This document shows, piece after piece, positions 1 to 5,812 of a stretch of DNA of 7,874 nucleotides. Positions within the stretch are counted from its first letter, which is position 1; each line of letters begins with the position of its first letter. The stretch lies in assembly GCA_000433175.1 (NCBI GenBank), contig HF986737.1:27024-34897 (forward strand), in the 5' to 3' direction. The position numbers and the translations under genes are program-made. Source of the stretch: Prevotella sp. CAG:1058. Its GTDB lineage: Bacteria; Bacteroidota; Bacteroidia; Bacteroidales; Bacteroidaceae. Under the pieces are notes generated by a model, which saw nothing but the letters and a program-made list of their open reading frames with translations, ran no database searches and was not told where the DNA came from.

Positions 1-23
1 AGCGTCGTTTCCGGCTGTATTTG

Positions 24-701
24 TTATTGTCTTCCATTTTCAATCGTGTTGTTTTCGAGTAGCAGCGGCAAGTCCTCCGTGGTGAAGTCCTTGCGGAATG
101 TTATCGTGATGTTCTCTTCCTTGTATCCCAAACGTGTCAGTATGGGTACTAGGGCATGGGTGGCTCCCGCCCGTGCCATGTCTATTATGCCCAGCTTGGG
201 TATGCTTTTGATTATAGTTTCGCGTCCCTGCCGCTCGTATTCGGCCATTTCAGCATCGGTGAAGTTTGAGCGGAACAGCGACACGTGGCTCTTCACTTCG
301 CTGTGCCCGATGCGTGTCGACGTCAGTTCGACCTTGGGGTCTGGCAATATTATTTCAACCTTGTCGCCGTCGGTTCTTATGTTTTTTTCCGAGAATCCGC
401 TGAAGTCGACGTATGCTTTCAGTTTAGCGTCGATGGGGATGGCTATCTTACGCGACGACATCGGTACGGAAATGTTGAACTTCTGTTGTAAAAACGAGCC
501 GTTCAACTCCACCTTGTCGTCATGGGTGACTATCTTGCGAACCTTGTATTCGGCCGTGTACAGCTTGGAACATTTCCTTATGTGCATTACCATAACGGGC
601 ACCGAGTCGGTCGGCCCGTTGCTGTTTTCAGCCTTATTCCCGCCCGTGCATGATGCCAGCAGGAGTACGAATAATAATAAATATACTGCCGTTTTCTTCA
701 T
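24..701 (-). CDS. DUF4230-type lipoprotein
   Basis: The 225-residue protein starts with a lipoprotein signal peptide: MKK, a hydrophobic run, then the lipobox LASC with the lipidated cysteine at residue 18. The mature part (about residues 35-205) looks like DUF4230, a family of membrane-anchored or lipid-anchored proteins common in Bacteroidetes and Firmicutes with no established function. The segment LYTAEYKVRKIV (about 47-58) and the later IILPDPKVE stretch are typical of that family. I chose the ATG at 701. An in-frame TTG four codons upstream overlaps the probable promoter box at 711-718 and is unlikely. The gene is divergent from the lipoprotein gene at 847 and ends with TAA at 24-26. 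No terminator is visible in the 23 bases left of it, so it may be co-transcribed with a gene outside the window. The gene call is firm, the family name is from memory of motifs, and the function is unknown. Confidence 0.85.
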   Translation of the reverse strand: MKKTAVYLLLFVLLLASCTGGNKAENSNGPTDSVPVMVMHIRKCSKLYTAEYKVRKIVTHDDKVELNGSFLQQKFNISVPMSSRKIAIPIDAKLKAYVDFSGFSEKNIRTDGDKVEIILPDPKVELTSTRIGHSEVKSHVSLFRSNFTDAEMAEYERQGRETIIKSIPKLGIIDMARAGATHALVPILTRLGYKEENITITFRKDFTTEDLPLLLENNTIENGRQ

Positions 702-710
702 ATTCGAAGA

Positions 711-718
711 CAAAGTTA
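711..718 (-). promoter_or_regulatory. Bacteroidetes -7 box for the DUF4230-type gene
   Basis: On the minus strand this reads TAACTTTG, an exact match to the Bacteroidetes -7 consensus TAnnTTTG. It ends only 9 bases before the ATG at 701, so the predicted transcript would have a leader of just a few bases. No good -33 TTTG lies at the usual spacing: ATTG-like sequences occur at spacings of 12 and 23 bp. The call rests on the -7 box and its position. Confidence 0.5.
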
Positions 719-814
719 GTAAAAATAAACCAATAGGACGTCAATATGGAGTATGTTTTTCAATAATGCTTGCATCTTTGAAATCATTTGTTTCGGTTAC
801 TCGGAAAAATACAT

Positions 815-822
815 TACCTTTG
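815..822 (+). promoter_or_regulatory. Bacteroidetes -7 box for the 181-aa lipoprotein gene
   Basis: TACCTTTG matches TAnnTTTG exactly and ends 24 bases before the ATG at 847, leaving a leader of roughly 15-20 bases. A weak -33 candidate, TTTC at 791-794, has a 20-bp spacer. A perfect TTTG at 787-790 is too far upstream (24 bp). With the box at 711-718 it explains the divergent pair from one 145-bp intergenic region. Confidence 0.55.
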
Positions 823-846
823 CGCCGTAATACAAGAAAACAGGAA

Positions 847-1392
847 ATGAGAATCATACCCAAGTTGTTAATAGCCTCGGCCGTGGCATTATCGCTCGCG
901 GCTTGCGGCGACAAGAAACAAAGTAAGGACATTATAGCCAAGAAACCTGTTGTCAAGGCACCGGCTTCACCCGTCAGGATGCAGGATTACAACCACCATG
1001 AGACGGTTGAATGGCTGGGCGCACAATACGGCATAGGCATTAGCAGGCGTGCCGATACATCGTTGCCCGTCATCTCGGATGAAGGCGGAGGCAAGTATTA
1101 TGACAATAAGATTGAAGTCAGCGTGACACGACCCGACGGCACGCAGTTCTTCAACCGCACTTTCACTAAAGACGATTTTTCGTCGCAGGTAGGCGACGAA
1201 TACATCAAGAAGAACGCCTTGCTCGGTATCGTAATCGACGGGGTTGAAGGTGATAACATTGTGTTGGCCGCCAGTGTCGGCGCCCCTGACGTGCTCAGTG
1301 ACGAGTACGTGCCGCTTCTGATAACAATTTCCAGAACCGGTGGAGTCAGCATCAGCAAAGACACAAGGCTTGACGGGGAAATGGAAGAATGA
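847..1392 (+). CDS. Small lipoprotein, probably DUF4738 family
   Basis: The 181-residue protein has a clear lipoprotein signal: MRIIPK, a hydrophobic core, then LAAC with the acceptor cysteine at residue 20, followed by a polar K/Q-rich linker. The rest (about 45-175) is a compact, probably beta-rich domain with WLGAQYGI, TRPDGTQFFNRTFTKDDF and a conserved-looking end, DEYVPLLITISRTGGVSISKDT. It resembles my memory of DUF4738, a Bacteroidetes lipoprotein family of unknown function; the assignment is moderate. The reading frame stays open upstream to position 46, but that part is only the antisense of the DUF4230-type gene. The ATG at 847 is preferred because the signal peptide starts exactly there and a promoter box lies just upstream. 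AGGA sits too close to the ATG to be a normal ribosome site. The gene ends four bases before a strong terminator, so it is probably monocistronic. Confidence 0.85.
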   Translation: MRIIPKLLIASAVALSLAACGDKKQSKDIIAKKPVVKAPASPVRMQDYNHHETVEWLGAQYGIGISRRADTSLPVISDEGGGKYYDNKIEVSVTRPDGTQFFNRTFTKDDFSSQVGDEYIKKNALLGIVIDGVEGDNIVLAASVGAPDVLSDEYVPLLITISRTGGVSISKDTRLDGEMEE

Positions 1393-1395
1393 TAA

Positions 1396-1432
1396 AACGG
1401 CGGTGGTGAAGCAAGCATTCACCACCGCCGTT
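1396..1432. terminator. Bidirectional hairpin terminator between convergent genes
   Basis: Perfect 15-bp arms (1396-1410 and 1418-1432) flank the 7-base loop GCAAGCA. On the plus strand the stem is followed by CTTTTATTTTAT, a good T-rich tract. On the minus strand it is followed by TTTTATC, a shorter one. It lies 3 nt past the lipoprotein stop codon and 3 nt past the regulator stop codon (minus strand), so it can end both convergent transcripts. The plus-strand T-tract overlaps the last codons of the regulator gene. Confidence 0.9.
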
Positions 1433-1435
1433 CTT

Positions 1436-2338
1436 TTATTTTATCCTGTATTCCTGTGGGGTTAGTCCCGTTGCGAGCTTGAAGTATTTGCAGAAAAAAC
1501 TGACGTTTGGGAAGTTAAGTTCGTAAGCTATCTCCGCAACCATCTTGCTGCTGTATTTCAACATGACCTTGGCGTGAGTCAGCACGGCACGGTCTATCCA
1601 TTCCTTTGCCGTTATTCCACTGGCTTGTTTGATTGAGGTGCCGAGGTAACGGGGCGTGACGCACATCTTGTCCGCATAGAAAGAGAGCTTGCGTTCGTGC
1701 TTGCCGTATGAGTTGACAAGGCGTATGAAGGTGTCGAACAGTTCCTTGTTGCGTATTTTTTCGTGACGGCTTGTTTCGTTTTCCATACCTTTCAAGTAGT
1801 TATAATAATGTATCAAGGCATACACAAGACCGTTAAGTGTCTCGTCAGGGAAAGTCTCCTTGTTAATCAGATTCCATACGCTGTCAAACAGTAACTTTAC
1901 GGTTTCGGCTTCTTCAGCCTGCGGCCTTATTGTGAAATAAGACGTATTGTTGCTGCACCAGGCAGGCATCGAGCTGCCGAGCGATGCCTTCAGCCGCTCG
2001 TTGCTAAGCATTATGCCTGACAAGTCGAAATCGTCTGACAACTCGTCTATCTGCAGGATGCTTCCCATTCCAATGAAAGCAAATGTCCCTTGGCTGCATT
2101 CGTGTTCGATAAGGTTTACCGTCATTCTTATTTTTCCGCTTCTGATGAAGCCCAGCCTGCTTTCTTCCATTATGTACGGGGTATTCGTTTGCAGGAACGA
2201 TTTGAACAGCCAGTGCCCTGTTCTGAGCATTGCAATGTCCTTGTCGATTATCTTTAAAGGGGGAATGTCTGAACTTATTCCTCCCAGCATCCCACGTATT
2301 TCATGGAAAGACAAGCGTTCGGGGTATTTGTTGTTCAT
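1436..2338 (-). CDS. AraC-family transcriptional regulator
   Basis: This 300-residue protein has the usual layout of a one-component AraC/XylS regulator. An N-terminal sensing region (about 25-140, cupin-like beta-rich, including LGFIRSGKIRMTVN at 62-75) is followed by a helical linker and a C-terminal double helix-turn-helix domain (about 198-300). The first HTH includes LSFYADKMCVTPRYLGTSIK (218-237). The second includes VAEIAYELNFPNVSFFCKYF (267-286), followed by the family hallmark K..TGLTPQEYR. The length is normal. The gene is divergent from the exporter operon, so its likely role is to control that operon and perhaps itself in response to an unknown ligand or stress. The start at 2338 sits about 27 bases from a good promoter box. 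The family is certain; the target and effector are inferred from position only. Confidence 0.95.
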   Translation of the reverse strand: MNNKYPERLSFHEIRGMLGGISSDIPPLKIIDKDIAMLRTGHWLFKSFLQTNTPYIMEESRLGFIRSGKIRMTVNLIEHECSQGTFAFIGMGSILQIDELSDDFDLSGIMLSNERLKASLGSSMPAWCSNNTSYFTIRPQAEEAETVKLLFDSVWNLINKETFPDETLNGLVYALIHYYNYLKGMENETSRHEKIRNKELFDTFIRLVNSYGKHERKLSFYADKMCVTPRYLGTSIKQASGITAKEWIDRAVLTHAKVMLKYSSKMVAEIAYELNFPNVSFFCKYFKLATGLTPQEYRIK

Positions 2339-2342
2339 GCCG

Positions 2343-2356
2343 TTGTCGTTTGATTA
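2343..2356 (+). repeat. Direct repeat copy 1 (TTGTCGT type), possible operator
   Basis: The 14-base segment starting TTGTCGT matches 11 of 14 positions of the segment at 2474-2487 in the same orientation. This copy lies between the regulator's -7 box (2365-2372) and its start codon, so a protein bound here could block the regulator's own transcription. AraC proteins often bind direct repeats. Functional meaning is inferred. Confidence 0.35.
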
Positions 2357-2364
2357 ATTTGTGG

Positions 2365-2395
2365 CAAAAGTACGAAAATAATAAATATAGACAAT
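2365..2395 (-). promoter_or_regulatory. Promoter of the AraC-family gene
   Basis: On the minus strand, TACTTTTG (2365-2372) matches the Bacteroidetes -7 consensus TAnnTTTG. ATTG (2392-2395) matches three of four bases of the -33 TTTG. The spacer is 19 bp, the expected distance. The predicted leader to the ATG at 2338 is about 20 bases and contains the direct-repeat copy at 2343-2356. This is the best-formed promoter in the window. Confidence 0.65.
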
Positions 2396-2464
2396 AAAAA
2401 ACGGCCTAAACCCATTTTGGGGAGCTCATTACAGTACAAAAAGAACATTCTGCGCCAGCATAAG

Positions 2465-2485
2465 ATAATGCGATTGTCGTATTAT
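2465..2485. promoter_or_regulatory. Imperfect palindrome over the exporter promoter, candidate operator
   Basis: The arms ATAATGCGA (2465-2473) and TCGTATTAT (2477-2485) are inverted repeats with one mismatch in nine, separated by TTG. The palindrome ends 5 bp before the -7 box at 2491-2498 and covers the -33 region, where a bound regulator would control initiation directly. Its right arm overlaps direct-repeat copy 2 (2474-2487). The protein that binds is not known; the adjacent AraC-family protein is the obvious candidate. Confidence 0.5.
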
Positions 2486-2487
2486 TC
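2474..2487 (+). repeat. Direct repeat copy 2 (TTGTCGT type), possible operator
   Basis: Matches copy 1 (2343-2356) at 11 of 14 positions, with the first seven bases identical. It lies immediately upstream of the exporter -7 box, and the copies are 131 bp apart start to start, one beside each divergent promoter. That layout is common for a regulator that loops or acts on both promoters, but one pair of short repeats in AT-rich DNA can occur by chance. Confidence 0.35.
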
Positions 2488-2490
2488 CAT

Positions 2491-2498
2491 TATCTTTG
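2491..2498 (+). promoter_or_regulatory. -7 box of the exporter operon promoter
   Basis: TATCTTTG matches TAnnTTTG exactly. It lies 29 bases before the ATG of the TolC-family gene, giving a leader of about 20-25 bases. The -33 region has only a weak match (AATG at 2467-2470, 20-bp spacer). A poor -33 element under a palindrome fits a promoter that needs an activator, but that is inference. Confidence 0.55.
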
Positions 2499-2527
2499 CA
2501 ATGTGAAACAAAAACATTTGCGATTAT

Positions 2528-3781
2528 ATGAAACGATGTTTATTCTGCCTGTTGGCACTTGCTTGCGCCGTTGACGGTTTTGCACAGGTAACGCTGGAGC
2601 AGTGCAAGGAGTGGGCAAGGGCCAACTATCCCTTGATAAGGCGTTACGACCTGGTGGAGCAAAGCCGTCAGTTCACGGTCGAAAACGCCATGAAGGCGTG
2701 GCTGCCTCAGGTCGGTTTGAGCGCAGGGGCTTCTTATCAGAGCGACGTTACGAGTCTTCCCGTCGAAATACCGGGCGTTGACATTCCTGCATTGTCCAAA
2801 GACCAGTACGACGTAAGTTTGACGGTCACCCAGCAGGTGTATGACGGAGGCCAGACGGCAGCAGCCAAACGCATTGCCAATGCACAGGGCGACGTGGAGC
2901 GCGAACAGGTCAGCGTGGCCATGTACGGCGTCAACGAACGTGTCGACCAGTTGTTCTTCGGTGTGTTGGTGCTTGACGAACAAATCAGGCAAGTAAACGT
3001 GCTGAAGGACGACTTGTCGCTCGCACTTGCCTCGGTTGAGGCTATGGTGAAGGGCGGAGTGGCCAACCAGACCGACGTGGACGCCGTGATGGTTGAGCAG
3101 GTTAAGGCATGCCAGAAGGAGACCGACCTGAAGACACGTCGGGAAACTTACATGCGCATGCTTGAAACGTTCACCGGTAAGAACTTCGTTGAGAGCGATA
3201 CATTGGTTAAACCAGTGCCGCCAGCCATGATGCCTGACGGCAACCGCCGTCCCGAACTTGACTTGTACGCGGCCATGAACCGTCTGCTCGACGTCCGTCT
3301 GAAGACACTTGACACCAGCCTGCGCCCCCGTTTGGGCGTGTATGTACGCGGCGGATACGGCAATCCCGCGCTTAACATGCTGAAAAATGAGTTTGACGCA
3401 TATTATAAAATAGGCGCGACGCTGACCTGGAACTTCGGAAGCCTGTACACACGGAGCAACGACAAGCGCAAGATTGAGGTTGAACGGCAGGACATAGAGT
3501 CGGAGCGCGAAGCCTTCCTGTTCAACACACGCCTGCAGACGGAGCTGCAGGACGGTGAGATAAGCAGCCTTAAAAAGCAGATTGGGCAAGACGATGAGAT
3601 AATAATGCTGCGTGAACGTATACGCGACAAGGCCGCGCAGCGCGTTGCCAACGGAACGGAGACGGTGAACGAGATGCTCCGCGACATAAATGCCGTTAGC
3701 GAGGCGCGCCTCGGCAAGCGCATTCACGAAGTGCAGCTGATAAGGGAAATATATAAAGTAAAACATCTTAATAATTTCTGA
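2528..3781 (+). CDS. TolC-family outer membrane efflux protein
   Basis: The 417-residue protein is the outer-membrane channel of a tripartite exporter. A signal peptide occupies about residues 1-19 (hydrophobic core, then DGFAQ before VTLEQC). The mature part shows the TolC internal duplication. The first half has VTLEQCKEWARANYP (21-35), a strand with LTVTQQVYDGGQ (98-109) and long helices with GGVANQTDVDAVMVE (176-190). The second half repeats this as ATLTWNFGSLYTRSNDKR (297-314) and ANGTETVNEMLRDINAV (374-390). It is a little shorter than typical TolC proteins (430-480 residues), which is common in Bacteroidetes. It is the first gene of the operon and ends 3 nt before the adaptor gene. Start and family are firm; the substrate is unknown. 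Confidence 0.95.
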   Translation: MKRCLFCLLALACAVDGFAQVTLEQCKEWARANYPLIRRYDLVEQSRQFTVENAMKAWLPQVGLSAGASYQSDVTSLPVEIPGVDIPALSKDQYDVSLTVTQQVYDGGQTAAAKRIANAQGDVEREQVSVAMYGVNERVDQLFFGVLVLDEQIRQVNVLKDDLSLALASVEAMVKGGVANQTDVDAVMVEQVKACQKETDLKTRRETYMRMLETFTGKNFVESDTLVKPVPPAMMPDGNRRPELDLYAAMNRLLDVRLKTLDTSLRPRLGVYVRGGYGNPALNMLKNEFDAYYKIGATLTWNFGSLYTRSNDKRKIEVERQDIESEREAFLFNTRLQTELQDGEISSLKKQIGQDDEIIMLRERIRDKAAQRVANGTETVNEMLRDINAVSEARLGKRIHEVQLIREIYKVKHLNNF

Positions 3782-3784
3782 ACG

Positions 3785-4675
3785 ATGAGAAATGTGATAT
3801 TAACGGCGGCCGTCCTTGCGCTTGTGGCCTGTTCTTCAGACGATAAGGACTATGACGCAATGGGAATGTTCGAGGCAACAGAAGTTATAGTTTCGGCGGA
3901 ACAGACGGGCAGGCTGATGTATTTCGACATAGACGAGGGCGACCGTCTGACGGCAAACCAGCAGGTGGGACTGATTGACACGGTGCAGCTGCAACTGCGT
4001 GCGATGCAGCTCGGGGCGACAAAAGACGCATACGCGAGCCAGCGGCCCGACATCAGGAAGCAGATAGCCGTTACCCGGCAGCAGCTGGCAAAGGCCGAGC
4101 AGGAGCGCAGAAGATACGAGATGCTTGTCAGCGACAACGCCGCCAACCGCAAGATGCTCGACGACGCAGAGAGCAGCGTAAGGGTGTTGCGCAGGCAGCT
4201 GGAGGCGCAGATGTCGCAGCTCGACAATAGTACGGCCAGCCTGAACAGGCAGATGGACGCAACCGAGATACAGCGGCGCCAGGTGTTGGACAATCTGGAG
4301 AAGTGCCATGTGAAGTCGCCTATAAGCGGAACCGTGCTCGACAAGTACGCCGAAGCCGGCGAGTACGCCACGCCGGGCAAGCCCCTGTTCAAGATAGCCG
4401 ACGTCAGCGACATGCGGCTGCGCGCATACGTAACCGCTCCACAGCTCACGAAGCTGAAGATAGGGCAGGAGGTGAAGGTGTATGCGGACATGGGCGAGGA
4501 CGGCAGGCGCGAGTATAAGGGCGTTGTTACGTGGATAGCCGAGAAGGCGGAGTTTACGCCTAAGACCATACAGACACGCGACGAGAGGGCAAACCTCGTT
4601 TACGCGGTAAAAATATCGGTCAGGAATACCGACGGACTGGTTAAGATAGCAATGTACGGCGACGTAAAGTTTTGA
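3785..4675 (+). CDS. HlyD/YbhG-like periplasmic adaptor lipoprotein
   Basis: This 296-residue membrane-fusion protein links the inner-membrane ABC transporter to the TolC channel. Residues 1-16 form a lipoprotein signal ending in LVAC, so it is probably anchored by lipid rather than by a transmembrane helix. Two half lipoyl domains (about 28-66, with GRLMYFDIDEGDRL, and 172-206, with CHVKSPISGTVLDKYAEAGEY) flank a long Q/R/E-rich coiled-coil hairpin (about 67-172). A beta-barrel follows (about 207-285). WIAEKAEFTPKTIQTRDERA (250-269) is the segment I know as typical of the YbhG subgroup. The start is 3 nt after the channel gene and the stop is 4 nt before ATPase 1, which suggests translational coupling. 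One oddity is the acidic stretch SSDDKD directly after the lipid cysteine, which resembles the surface-export signal of Bacteroidetes lipoproteins. Confidence 0.93.
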   Translation: MRNVILTAAVLALVACSSDDKDYDAMGMFEATEVIVSAEQTGRLMYFDIDEGDRLTANQQVGLIDTVQLQLRAMQLGATKDAYASQRPDIRKQIAVTRQQLAKAEQERRRYEMLVSDNAANRKMLDDAESSVRVLRRQLEAQMSQLDNSTASLNRQMDATEIQRRQVLDNLEKCHVKSPISGTVLDKYAEAGEYATPGKPLFKIADVSDMRLRAYVTAPQLTKLKIGQEVKVYADMGEDGRREYKGVVTWIAEKAEFTPKTIQTRDERANLVYAVKISVRNTDGLVKIAMYGDVKF

Positions 4676-4679
4676 AGTT

Positions 4680-5612
4680 ATGGATATTGTCTCAGTTGAC
4701 GGTTTGCGTAAATCCTACGGCCGTGTGGAAGCCCTCGACGGGGTGACGTTCGGCGTTGGCGAGGGTGAGATGTACGGGATAATTGGTCCCGACGGTGCCG
4801 GCAAGACAACGCTGTTCCGCATACTTGCCACCCTGTTGCTGCCCGACTGCGGCACGGCCACGGTTGACGGCTACGACGTAAGGACGGGCATGCGCGACAT
4901 AAGGCGGCTGATTGGCTACATGCCGGGGCGCTTCTCGCTCTACCAGGACCTCTCGGTAGAGGAAAACCTTGAGTTCTTCGCCTCGGTGTTCAATACGTCG
5001 CTAAGCCGCAACTACGACATGGTGAAGGGCATTTACAGCCAGCTCGAGCCGTTCAGGACAAGGCGCGCCGGTAAGCTGTCAGGCGGAATGAAACAGAAAC
5101 TGGCCTTGTGCTGTGCCTTGATACATGCCCCGCGCGTGTTGCTGCTCGACGAACCGACCACGGGCGTCGACCCCGTGTCGCGCAAGGAGTTCTGGTCAAT
5201 GCTGCAAAGGTTGAGGCACGACTACGGGATAACCATCATAGCGTCGACCCCTTACATGGATGAAGCGTCGTGGTGCGACCGCATCTCGCTGGTACAGGAC
5301 GGCAGCTTGTTGCGCACCGACACGCCCGACGGCATACGGCGGGCTTACGTGGGCAGGCTGTATGCCGTGAGGTGCGCCGACATGCGGCGGCTTGCCGTCG
5401 CGCTGAAGGAATGCAGGGCTGTTGCCACATCGTTCTCCTTTGGCGATTCGTTCCACGTTACGCTCTCGCCCGGAGCCACCGTAGCCGGGTTGGACGAGTG
5501 TCTGCTAAGGCTCGGACTGGGACAGGTTGAGATAAGTGAAACGAGTCCTTCGGTCGAGGATTGCTTCATGTCGCTGATGGGAAAAGACGTTGGAGCAGAA
5601 AGCCGAACATGA
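4680..5612 (+). CDS. ABC transporter ATPase 1, matches the YbhF N-terminal half
   Basis: This 310-residue nucleotide-binding domain powers the exporter at the cytoplasmic face. Walker A is GPDGAGKTT (36-44); the GPDG form is typical of the first half of YbhF. The signature is LSGGMKQK (133-140) and Walker B with its catalytic glutamate is LLLDEP (154-159, E158). Two catalytic-cycle residues are not canonical: the Q-loop glutamine is glycine (MPGRF, G83) and the switch histidine is proline (STPYMDEA, P191). I recall the same MPGRF and STPY forms in other Bacteroidetes homologues, so these look like lineage features and not damage. A tail of about 90 residues (220-310) follows the ATPase core and ends with SVEDCFMSLM, like the end of the YbhF first half. 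It starts 4 nt after the adaptor gene. The partner is ATPase 2, encoded about 200 bp downstream. Confidence 0.94.
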   Translation: MDIVSVDGLRKSYGRVEALDGVTFGVGEGEMYGIIGPDGAGKTTLFRILATLLLPDCGTATVDGYDVRTGMRDIRRLIGYMPGRFSLYQDLSVEENLEFFASVFNTSLSRNYDMVKGIYSQLEPFRTRRAGKLSGGMKQKLALCCALIHAPRVLLLDEPTTGVDPVSRKEFWSMLQRLRHDYGITIIASTPYMDEASWCDRISLVQDGSLLRTDTPDGIRRAYVGRLYAVRCADMRRLAVALKECRAVATSFSFGDSFHVTLSPGATVAGLDECLLRLGLGQVEISETSPSVEDCFMSLMGKDVGAESRT

Positions 5613-5812
5613 ATTTTTGATATAATACTAACTTGTTGGAAATCAGCGTAATATCAATGACCGTGCAAAACGCCGCCAATCGGCGTGTAAAAGGTAACCT
5701 TTGAGGGGCTAAGAGATAACCTTTTGCGACGTGGAAGGCCGTCTTTTGCAAACTTGGAATTTTGATACGTGCGTATGTTTAATATGTTACTGGCATGCCA
5801 GTGTGTGTGGAT
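5613..5812. other. Non-coding gap inside the exporter operon
   Basis: About 200 bp separate the two ATPase genes, in contrast to 3-4 nt between the earlier genes. The left 45 bp is AT-rich. The middle (about 5661-5760) is a structured repeat described separately. The last 50 bp leads into the second ATPase. I see no exact TAnnTTTG box: the nearest are AACCTTTG at 5696-5703 and GAATTTTG at 5757-5764, each with one mismatch and no -33 partner. I also see no plus-strand terminator, so the downstream genes are probably read from the same transcript. Confidence 0.6.
5661..5760. repeat. Structured intergenic repeat, Prevotella-like
   Basis: The element contains a hairpin with 6-bp arms ACGCCG and CGGCGT around CCAAT (5670-5686), then a 13-bp palindrome AAAGGT-A-ACCTTT (5690-5702). 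Related motifs recur with an exact 22-bp step: TAACCTTTG at 5695, TAACCTTTTGC at 5717, CTTTTGC at 5721 and again at 5743. The inverse GCAAAA lies at 5665-5670. Read on the minus strand it yields a spurious peptide with KDGLPRRKR and KVTFY. From memory, very similar small hypothetical peptides recur across Prevotella annotations, which suggests a dispersed intergenic repeat. Only the internal structure is seen here; the family membership is recalled and unverified, and the ends are approximate. Confidence 0.5.

Noticed and set aside
702..713. TTG start four codons upstream of the DUF4230-type ATG
   Set aside because: It lies within the probable -7 promoter box, and the signal peptide begins normally at the ATG at 701.
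46..846. Long 5' extension of the plus-strand lipoprotein frame
   Set aside because: It is antisense to the DUF4230-type lipoprotein gene and reads through both promoters. The true start is at 847, where a signal peptide with lipobox begins.
967..1425. Minus-strand open frames opposite the 181-aa lipoprotein
   Set aside because: They overlap the terminator and a well-supported gene, and have no signal peptide or recognisable domain.
2540..3766. 408-residue minus-strand open frame opposite the TolC-family gene
   Set aside because: Its composition (rich in His, Val, Leu, Cys) is typical of a codon-bias shadow, no domain is recognisable, and the plus-strand frame is a clear TolC-family protein.
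3836..4569. Two overlapping minus-strand frames opposite the adaptor gene
   Set aside because: Shadows of a GC-rich coding region; the plus-strand frame has a full lipoyl, coiled-coil and barrel layout.
5621..5626. TATAAT as a promoter for ATPase 2
   Set aside because: An E. coli-type -10 box is not the Bacteroidetes consensus, it has no -35 partner, and it lies about 190 bp from the start codon in AT-rich DNA.
5670..5686. Hairpin as a terminator within the operon
   Set aside because: On the plus strand the stem is followed by GTAAAAGG, not a T-tract. Only the minus strand has four Ts, and nothing is transcribed that way here.
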